From: CAZVAR01 sp964625225
GTDB taxonomy: Bacteria; Pseudomonadota; Alphaproteobacteria; JAJUGE01
Length of the DNA stretch: 17,856 nucleotides
NCBI GenBank assembly: GCA_964625225.1
Contig: CAZVAR010000077.1
Coordinates: 1 to 17,856 of the forward strand
Reading direction: 5' to 3'
Below the pieces are notes generated by a model. The model searched no databases. It had not been told where the DNA came from and saw only the letters and a list, made by a program, of their open reading frames with translations. Shown one piece after another: positions 6,603 through 12,529 of this stretch. A program made the translations under genes and the position numbers. Every line of letters begins with the position of its first letter. Within the stretch, counting starts at the first letter, position 1.

Positions 6603-7541
6603 TCAGCCCTCTCGCCCCCACTCCTGCATGAAGCGCGGCAGGACGAAAGCGGCCTCATGAACCGCAGGCGTGTAATATAGCGTGTCGATCTTGCCCGAAG
6701 CAGAGAAGCGGCTGGCGACCTGCAATGCCGACATGTTCCGTTTGAGCGGGTCGTCGGAGGCCCAGGCAAACGCCATAAGCCCCCCATAGGCCGGGACTAC
6801 GGCGTTGAAGAGAGCTGCGTCGCCGAACAGCGATCGCAGGCGCATCAGGGCACGCCGCGGCACGTCCGCCTGGAAGAACGGGCTCCCTGCCTGCGCCACG
6901 AGGATCCCGCCGGGATTCAGGCGGTCCCGGCAGCGACGATAGAACTCCCGACCGAACAGAACCTCGCCGGGGCCGTGCGGATCGGGGGAGTCGACGATGA
7001 TGATATCGAACCGTTCTTCGGTCTTTCCGACGAACTCGGCACCGTCCGCGATGATCAGGTCGGCGCGCGGGTCCTCGAACGCGCCCTTGCTGATCTCCGG
7101 CAGGTATCGCCGCGACACCTCGACCACCGCACTGTCGATCTCGACCAGAACGGCGCGCTCGACCGAGCGGTGCTTGAGCACCTCCTCCAGCGTCCCGCCG
7201 TCGCCGCCGCCGACGATGAGCACGCGGCGCGCCTCCCCATGCGCAACCAACGGCACATGGGCCATCATCTCATGATAGATGAACTCGTCGCGGTCGGTGA
7301 CCTGCACGATGCCGTCGAGGGCCAGAACGCGGCCGAACGTCTCGTTTTCGAAGACGGTGATCCGCTGAAGACCCGTGTGGTCCTCGTGAATCAGTCGGTC
7401 GATGCTCAGGCGCTGGTGGAGCGTAGACGTGAGGACTTCCTCGAACCACGGCTGCCCGGACTCCGAAGGCGAGCGCGGTCGAGAAGCGCCGGCTCCATTC
7501 CCGGTCAGCCTCACGTCTGCGAGCGCGTTATCGAGTGTCAT
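6603..7541 (-). CDS. speE: Spermidine synthase (polyamine aminopropyltransferase)
   Basis: SpeE transfers an aminopropyl group from decarboxylated S-adenosylmethionine to putrescine, giving spermidine, in the cytoplasm. The 312-residue product closely follows bacterial SpeE. It has a beta-rich N-terminal domain (about 33-95, ITVFENETFGRVLALDGIVQ and RDEFIYHEMMAHVPL). The Rossmann domain follows, with nucleotide-binding VLIVGGGDGGTLEEVLKH (about 107-124) and VEIDSAVVE (about 133-141). The active-site loop reads DSPDPHGPGE (184-193), with Asp184 in the position of the catalytic base. The C-terminus has AYGGLMAFAWASD and YYTPAVHEAAFVLPRF. The ATG at 7541 has a good Shine-Dalgarno sequence (CGGAGGGGAG). 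Two oddities: about 30 extra N-terminal residues compared with E. coli, and Pro186/His189 in the loop where DSTDP(I/V)GP is usual. No speD (AdoMet decarboxylase) lies beside it. rnk follows downstream. Confidence 0.93.
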   Translation of the reverse strand: MTLDNALADVRLTGNGAGASRPRSPSESGQPWFEEVLTSTLHQRLSIDRLIHEDHTGLQRITVFENETFGRVLALDGIVQVTDRDEFIYHEMMAHVPLVAHGEARRVLIVGGGDGGTLEEVLKHRSVERAVLVEIDSAVVEVSRRYLPEISKGAFEDPRADLIIADGAEFVGKTEERFDIIIVDSPDPHGPGEVLFGREFYRRCRDRLNPGGILVAQAGSPFFQADVPRRALMRLRSLFGDAALFNAVVPAYGGLMAFAWASDDPLKRNMSALQVASRFSASGKIDTLYYTPAVHEAAFVLPRFMQEWGREG

Positions 7542-7711
7542 TACGTCTCCCCTCCGGTACTCCCAGTCAAACCAGCCCTAACCGCCTCGCGGTGCATTTC
7601 CGTAACGCCCGCAGGCGTCGCGGCCGAAGCAAGGGCGGCACGAGTGGCGCCCCCGGGCATCCACTCCTCGATCGGCACCGCACCGCAGCGTCCTCCGGCC
7701 CGCCATGGAAC

Positions 7712-7737
7712 GTCTGACCACCTATAGTCGGTTAGAC
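7712..7737. repeat. Imperfect 8-bp inverted repeat upstream of speE
   Basis: GTCTGACC (7712-7719) and GGTTAGAC (7730-7737) are inverted copies with one mismatch (a G-U pair in plus-strand RNA), separated by ten bases (ACCTATAGTC). It lies about 170 bp upstream of the speE start, in the AT-richer part of the gap. The size and symmetry fit an operator for a dimeric regulator; a short RNA hairpin is the alternative. Confidence 0.35.
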
Positions 7738-7939
7738 CTCCCGAGAAAAAGTCGCGTAACCTCGGTACCGGCCGAATGACATCCGGGCGGAGCCGACGGT
7801 CACCGAATTGCGCGCCTTTATACCGCAGGGACACCTGAAAAAGTTCCTCGCTTCCGATGATCTCCGCCGCGATATTGCAGACAAAAGGTGGGGCCTATTG
7901 AGCCATGTTCAACAGGGTGATATTCGGCGCTCCCGGCAT

Positions 7940-7954
7940 TTAATCATGGTTTGA
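7940..7954. promoter_or_regulatory. CtrA-like binding site TTAA-N7-TTGA
   Basis: TTAA (7940-7943), seven bases, TTGA (7951-7954) matches seven of the eight fixed bases of the alphaproteobacterial CtrA consensus TTAA-N7-TTAA. The first half, TTAATCAT, also matches TTAACCAT in seven of eight positions. It lies in a non-coding, AT-richer patch about 400 bp upstream of speE (minus strand). TTAA is very rare in this GC-rich window. Function is inferred from the consensus only. Confidence 0.3.
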
Positions 7955-8381
7955 CTGCGCCTTGGAGGGCCCGGAGCCCGCCGAGCACTCGCGGTCGCGT
8001 ACCGGTTCGGCTGCACGTCACGGTGACCGACGACAGTCGCCTCGGGGCACGTTCGGGATCCCACTCGACCGGAAGCTGCGCGCGTCGTCCTACCGCTTTG
8101 CCGAGGTATTTGCGGCCGTATCCGAAACGTCCGATTCGCCGGTTACCATCCGCCCTTGGCGGATGATGCCCGGGCAGGCGTCCACCGCCGGAACGTGCGC
8201 TGTCCCGGTATCGGGTACAGCGTCCGGCCGCGGCGGGCGGCGATGAACCACGGGCCCGGCGACAGCGGTCGTCCGATCGGCGCCTTGGGGCGAGGCTCCG
8301 GTCTCGCTGCGCGCCGGAAGTCGCCCACGCCAGCGCTAGCATGCCGGCTTGTCCGGGTCCGTATACCCGGCCGACGTCGCC

Positions 8382-8407
8382 GGAACGCTCCCGGCACTGC
8401 AATCGTT
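8382..8407 (+). promoter_or_regulatory. EcfG (general stress sigma factor) promoter match GGAAC-N17-CGTT
   Basis: GGAAC (8382-8386), 17 bases, CGTT (8404-8407) exactly fits the GGAAC-N16-17-CGTT consensus of promoters read by EcfG, the alphaproteobacterial general stress response sigma factor. It points toward the Acg-family oxidoreductase. Transcription would begin near 8415, giving a leader of about 190 bases before the ATG at 8603, which is long but possible. A CCGGGT/ACCCGG hairpin (8353-8370) lies just upstream. Confidence 0.5.
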
Positions 8408-8602
8408 CTATGGGCAACCGGCTGAACGCGGCAATGATCAGAGCAGACGGCACCTCATCCCGTGCGATGCGTCGGCGCGATCGGCGCGGGTCATGCTGGA
8501 CGTCTTCCGCGCGGCGAACCGTGCCGACGATCCGTCTTGCCGAATGCGGTCGGTCTTCATGGCTCGACGGTGGTGGGGGACTCGAACTCGCAAGGAGAGA
8601 CC

Positions 8603-9694
8603 ATGTCCGAACTGCGTGCACTCGCCCTCGACGATCCCTGGCAGGTCAAGGCGGAGGATTTCCCGGAGACCGGGATCGATAAGGCAAAGCTCCTGTTCCT
8701 GACCAACTATGCGGTGCTCGCCCCGTCGATCCTCAACGTGCAGCCTTGGCGATTCCGAATCACCGACGGCTCGATGGACTTCTTCGCCGATCGCTCGCGC
8801 ATGCTTCCGGTGGCGGACCCCGCCGGCCGGGAACTCACCGTCAGCTGCGGCGCTGCGCTGCTCAACCTGCGCGTCGCAGCGCTCGCCTTCGGCCATGATC
8901 TTCAGGTCGAGACCTTCCCCGATCGCAACGAGCCGGATCTGCTCGCCCGATTGCGGCTGTCGGCCGCCGGGCCTGCCTCCGCAGCCGACCGGCGCCTGCG
9001 CGACGCGATCCTGGCGCGACGCACGGATCGGGCGGCATTCGAGGACCGCCAGCCCCAACAGGACCTGCTCGACGAACTGGGACAGGCCGCCCGGCGGGAA
9101 GGCGCGACACTTGCCTTCATCCATCGCATCGAAGACAAGCGTCGCGCTGCGGAGCTGGTGGCGGAGGCGGAGCGGATCCACCTCACCACGCCGGAATTCA
9201 GAACCGAAATCTCCGATTGGATTCGCCGGCGGCAGGCCGAGGGTTACGGCCCGCCCGCCGAGACGAGCTGGGGCATCGGGGGCCCGGCCGGACACACGCC
9301 TCCGGCCGCAGACGGGCCCGACCTCTTCACGCAAAAGGCAGCCGACCTTGCGCGGACGTTCGCCTCGCCGGACGCGGCGGCCGCACACCAATACGCCTCG
9401 GCCGAGGCCTCACCGGTCCTGGCGCTGCTGGTGACGCAAAGGGATACGGCAAGGGAGTGGCTGGCAGCCGGCCAGGCCCTGGAACGCGCCTTGCTGACGG
9501 CGACCGCCGCGGGACTGTCCGCGTCCTACCTCAACCCACCGATCGAGCTCGTCGACCTGCGCCGGCGGTTGGCGCCGATCTTCGGCCTCGAGGGCCACCC
9601 GCAGGTTCTGATGCGCTTCGGCTACGGCCAGGTGACACCCCCTTCGCCGCGACGCCCCGTCAGCGCGGTCGTCGAATGGCAGGACTCCCGATAG
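8603..9694 (+). CDS. Acg-family FMN-binding oxidoreductase (nitroreductase-like)
   Basis: The 363-residue product belongs to the nitroreductase-fold group typified by mycobacterial Acg (Rv2032), whose members bind FMN and are often found in stress or dormancy regulons. The best signature is LAPSILNVQPWRFRI (about 39-53), matching the APSxxNxQPWRF phosphate/FMN-binding stretch of the family. RMLPVADPAGRELTVSCGAALLNLR (about 66-90, given in part) and a C-terminal half with AGQALERALLTATAAGLSAS and PQVLMRFGYG are also typical. Acg proteins are two nitroreductase-like halves in one chain, which explains the length. The ATG at 8603 has AAGGAGAGACC directly upstream. The frame is open to 8462 but the extension is not protein-like. 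It stands alone, with about 365 bp to the next gene. An EcfG-type promoter match lies upstream. The substrate is unknown; Acg itself lacks classical nitroreductase activity. Confidence 0.85.
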   Translation: MSELRALALDDPWQVKAEDFPETGIDKAKLLFLTNYAVLAPSILNVQPWRFRITDGSMDFFADRSRMLPVADPAGRELTVSCGAALLNLRVAALAFGHDLQVETFPDRNEPDLLARLRLSAAGPASAADRRLRDAILARRTDRAAFEDRQPQQDLLDELGQAARREGATLAFIHRIEDKRRAAELVAEAERIHLTTPEFRTEISDWIRRRQAEGYGPPAETSWGIGGPAGHTPPAADGPDLFTQKAADLARTFASPDAAAAHQYASAEASPVLALLVTQRDTAREWLAAGQALERALLTATAAGLSASYLNPPIELVDLRRRLAPIFGLEGHPQVLMRFGYGQVTPPSPRRPVSAVVEWQDSR

Positions 9695-10060
9695 GCGCGC
9701 GGCACCAACCGCGGTAGCCTGATCATTCGGTCCGTACCGCCGCGTCGGCGGTCCGATCCCGGGATCATGGGTCGCTCCCGGAATCACAGGCGCGCGCCGG
9801 CATGGCCGGCACCGTCCGGCCACCAGCCGGCCGCATCGAGGCGCCGTTGGTCCGATTGCCCCAGACAATCGGGTTCGCGCCCGTCCATATCCGGCGCAAC
9901 AGGATGTCTTGCTTATTTTCCTAGTCCATGCTACGGGTCGGACGGTTCCTCCCGCAAGCGCGGCGCCTGCCAGATCGACGATTCCTGCCTTCCCTATCCG
10001 ACGCCGGCATCCGAGATTGACCGCTGCTGACGAAAGTTGGCGAATGTTGTCAGATTCCGC
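9695..10060. other. Intergenic region between the Acg oxidoreductase and the acylase
   Basis: No gene is supported in these 366 bases. It begins with a strong hairpin (9736-9752) and a 12-bp palindrome (9755-9766). It then has a GC-rich middle and an AT-richer patch at about 9905-9935 (TTGCTTATTTTCCTAG) that could hold the promoter of the acylase operon. The nearest hexamers, TTGCTT (9909-9914) and TACGGG (9932-9937) with a 17-base spacer, match the sigma-70 consensus only weakly. Confidence 0.5.
9736..9752 (+). terminator. Strong hairpin after the Acg oxidoreductase, T-tract missing
   Basis: ACCGCCG (9736-9742), loop CGT, CGGCGGT (9746-9752) is a perfect 7-bp stem located about 40 bp after the oxidoreductase stop. 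The location suits transcript-end protection or rho-assisted termination, but there is no T run, so it is not a standard intrinsic terminator. A perfect 12-bp palindrome, GATCCCGGGATC (9755-9766), follows at once. Confidence 0.33.
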
Positions 10061-12529
10061 ATGCATTCGGCGCCGATGAGTCGCGCGGGCCACGTCCTCC
10101 GCTGGGTCGTCCGGATCGCGGTCGGCCTGGTCGTCCTTCTCGTCCTGGTGACAGCGAGCGGCTGGGCTTGGCTGCGAACGTCGGTGGCGCGGCTCGACGG
10201 AACGCTGACGGTGCCGGGGCTCGAGGCCGCGGTCACGATCTCCCGGGACGGTTACGGCATCCCCTATATCGCCGCGGCCTCGGAGCACGACGCCCACTTC
10301 GCGCTCGGCTTCGTGCATGCGCAGGACCGACTGGCGCAGATGGAGTTCATGCGCCGGCTCGGCACCGGCCGGCTATCGGAATTGCTCGGACCGAACACGC
10401 TCGGCCTCGATCGGACGATGCGGACGCTGGGTATCGGCCGGCTGGCGCAGCGTGACCTCGAGACCCTGCCGCCGGACGTCCGCGAAGCACTCGATGCCTA
10501 CACCGCCGGTGTCAACGGGTTCCTGGCCACCCGCACCGGCGCGCTGCCGCCCGAGTTCTGGCTGCTGTGGGGTGCGCCGGAGCCCTGGACCGCGGCGGAT
10601 TCGCTGCTCTGGGGCCGGCTGATGGCGCTGCGACTGACCGACAATTGGCGCACCGAGCTCTTGCGGGCCGCCCTGGCGCAGCGCCTGCCGGCGGACCGGG
10701 TCGCCGCGCTGTGGCCCGAGCACGCCGATGCGCCGGTCAGCATCGGCGACGGCGGCACGTCCTCCCCCGATCATCCCGGCCAAGGCACGCCGTCGCGGCG
10801 GAGCGGCGGGGTTATGCCGGACGACGCCCGGACCGGCCTAGCGAGCGCGATCACCTTCCCACCGGCCGACACGGAAGCGGACGGCTCCAATGCCTGGGCC
10901 GTGGCGGGCAGCCGTACCCCCTCGGGCCGCCCGGTGCTGGCGAACGACCCCCATCTGGGCCACGCGCTGCCGAACCATTGGTACCTGGTGCGCATCGACG
11001 CCCCCGGCCTGACCCTGGCGGGGGCCTCGGCGCCGGGATCGCCGTTCCTGGTGCTCGGGCACAACGGGCACGTTGCCTGGGCCCTCACCACCACGCACGG
11101 CGACGCCTCCGACCTATTCGTCGAGCGCCTCGCCGGGGATGAGCCGGCCCGGTACGACACCCCCAACGGGCCGCAGCCATTCGCGAGCCGGCAGGAGCGG
11201 ATCGCGGTCCGATGGCAGGAGGACGTCACGTTCACGGTGCGGACGACGCGGCACGGCCCGGTGGTGTCGGACGTCTACCCCGCCGCCGCTGCGCTCGCGC
11301 CGCCGGGGCACGTCGTGGCACTTGCGCATATCGGGCTGTCGGAGGGCGACATCAACGCCGCCGCGCTCCACGGCGCCAACCGTGCCCGCGATCTCGGCGC
11401 GATGCGATCGGCACTCGCGCGGCTCCGGGCGCCGCAGCAGAACGTGCTGTCAGCCGACCACAACGGCAATATCGCGCTCGACATGCCGGCCTTGATCCCC
11501 ATCCGGCGCAACGGCGACGGGAGCATGCCGGTACCCGGCTGGACCGGCGAGAACGACTGGGCCGGCTTCGTACCGTTCGAGGCCCGCCCGCAGGCAACGA
11601 ACCCTCCCGAGGGCTGGCTCGCGAACGCCAACAACCGGCTGGTGGGCGACGACTACCCTTATCCGATCACCGCGACCTGGCCCGAGCCGTACCGGGCGAT
11701 GCGGCTGGCGGAGGTACTGAGCGGAGATGGTCGCCACGGACCGCAGGACGCGGCCAGGCTCCAGCTCGATATCCGCTCGCCCGGCGCCTGCGCGGGGCGC
11801 GATGCGCTCCTCGCGATGGGGCAGGACGCCGCCCGGACGGCGCGGGCCGCACGTGCCGTGGCCCTGCTGCGCGCCTGGGATTGCCGCATGGCACGCAACC
11901 GGCCGGAGCCGCTGATCTACGCCGCGTGGACGCGCGAGGCCATGCAGGCGATCTATGCCGACGAGCTCGGCGCCGCCTTCGCGGGCTGGTGGGCCGAACG
12001 CCCGCTGCTGCTGCACCGCACCGTATTCGAGGATGACTCCTGGTGCGACCAGGTGGGAACCCCGGCGATCGAGACCTGCCCTGACCGGCTGGCCGAAGCG
12101 CTGGAGACTGCGCTCGACCGCCTGGAACGCGAGTATGGCGCCGACCCATCCGCCTGGCGCTGGGGTGATGCCCATGCGGCGCGGTTCGAGCACGTGCTTC
12201 TCAGCCGGCTGCCCTGGGTCGGTTCGTGGTTCGGGCTCGAGATTCCGAGCGACGGTGGCAATTTCACCGTGAACCGCGGCGGCTACGCGATCGGGCGCGA
12301 AGACGCCCCGTTCGAGCAGATCCACGGCGCCGGCTTCCGCGCCGTCTACGATCTTGCGGACCTGGACCGTTCGTTGTTCATGCAATCGGTCGGTCAATCC
12401 GGCAACCCGTTCTCGCCGCATTACGCCGACCTGATGCCGCTGTGGCGGGACGGCCGCTATGTCCGGCTGGTCCCGCCGGAGCGGCCGGCCCACCTGCTCC
12501 GGCTCGAACCGGCGGAGACGACCCGATGA
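10061..12529 (+). CDS. Penicillin acylase family Ntn hydrolase, membrane-anchored
   Basis: This is an N-terminal-nucleophile amidohydrolase of the family that includes penicillin G acylase and AHL/aculeacin acylases. They cleave N-acyl amides after self-processing into alpha and beta chains. The 822-residue product has a membrane helix (about 14-37) that may be an uncleaved anchor or signal. The alpha-chain follows with RDGYGIPYIAAASEHDAHFA and GFVHAQDRLAQMEFMRR, then a variable spacer (about 225-275). The processing site is DGSNAWAVAGS, making Ser276 (bases 10886-10888) the predicted new N-terminus and nucleophile. The beta-chain has NDPHLGHALPNHWY, LGHNGHVAWALTTTHGDASD and NANNRLVGDDYPY, which includes the expected oxyanion-hole Asn. 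The start is uncertain: TTG 10037, ATG 10061 and ATG 10076 are all in frame and none has a clear ribosome site. Its stop overlaps the next gene (ATGA). The substrate cannot be told from sequence. Confidence 0.88.
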   Translation: MHSAPMSRAGHVLRWVVRIAVGLVVLLVLVTASGWAWLRTSVARLDGTLTVPGLEAAVTISRDGYGIPYIAAASEHDAHFALGFVHAQDRLAQMEFMRRLGTGRLSELLGPNTLGLDRTMRTLGIGRLAQRDLETLPPDVREALDAYTAGVNGFLATRTGALPPEFWLLWGAPEPWTAADSLLWGRLMALRLTDNWRTELLRAALAQRLPADRVAALWPEHADAPVSIGDGGTSSPDHPGQGTPSRRSGGVMPDDARTGLASAITFPPADTEADGSNAWAVAGSRTPSGRPVLANDPHLGHALPNHWYLVRIDAPGLTLAGASAPGSPFLVLGHNGHVAWALTTTHGDASDLFVERLAGDEPARYDTPNGPQPFASRQERIAVRWQEDVTFTVRTTRHGPVVSDVYPAAAALAPPGHVVALAHIGLSEGDINAAALHGANRARDLGAMRSALARLRAPQQNVLSADHNGNIALDMPALIPIRRNGDGSMPVPGWTGENDWAGFVPFEARPQATNPPEGWLANANNRLVGDDYPYPITATWPEPYRAMRLAEVLSGDGRHGPQDAARLQLDIRSPGACAGRDALLAMGQDAARTARAARAVALLRAWDCRMARNRPEPLIYAAWTREAMQAIYADELGAAFAGWWAERPLLLHRTVFEDDSWCDQVGTPAIETCPDRLAEALETALDRLEREYGADPSAWRWGDAHAARFEHVLLSRLPWVGSWFGLEIPSDGGNFTVNRGGYAIGREDAPFEQIHGAGFRAVYDLADLDRSLFMQSVGQSGNPFSPHYADLMPLWRDGRYVRLVPPERPAHLLRLEPAETTR

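Larger units (their letters stand above)
7542..8602. other. About 1.06 kb non-coding stretch between speE and the Acg oxidoreductase
   Basis: I find no convincing gene here. Open frames on both strands have arginine/proline/serine-rich, non-conserved translations, rare codons and no ribosome binding sites. The part from about 7720 to 7955 is clearly more AT-rich than its surroundings. It must contain the divergent promoters of speE (minus) and the oxidoreductase (plus). Visible signals are an imperfect inverted repeat at 7712-7737, a CtrA-like site at 7940-7954, a hairpin at 8353-8370 (CCGGGT, 6-base loop, ACCCGG) and an exact EcfG-type promoter match at 8382-8407. On the minus strand, GTATAAAGG at about 7818-7826 could be a -10-like element for speE. 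A small RNA or an eroded gene is possible. Confidence 0.6.

Noticed and set aside
7707..7733. A second GGAAC followed by GTT on the plus strand, resembling an EcfG promoter
   Set aside because: The spacing from GGAAC to the TT is too long (20 bases) for the N16-17 CGTT pattern, and it overlaps the inverted repeat; no suitable gene start follows nearby.
7541..7834. A 97-codon minus-strand frame (GTG start) whose TAA overlaps the speE ATG as TAATG
   Set aside because: The overlap looks like translational coupling, but the translation matches no family I know (including SpeD), uses rare codons such as tta, cta and agg, lacks the third-position GC bias of the neighbours, and its start lies in the likely promoter region.
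7820..7847. Minus-strand GGAAC-N17-CGGT ahead of speE
   Set aside because: The second box is CGGT and not CGTT, so it is only a partial EcfG match. The overlapping TATAAA could as well be a sigma-70 -10 box.
7944..8621. 225-codon minus-strand frame in the large gap
   Set aside because: Arg/Ser/Pro-rich translation with no conserved motif; it also runs into the start of the Acg gene and has no ribosome site.
9909..9937. Possible sigma-70 promoter TTGCTT-N17-TACGGG before the acylase
   Set aside because: Correct spacing but only about half of the -35 and a third of the -10 positions match; noted in the intergenic description but not called.
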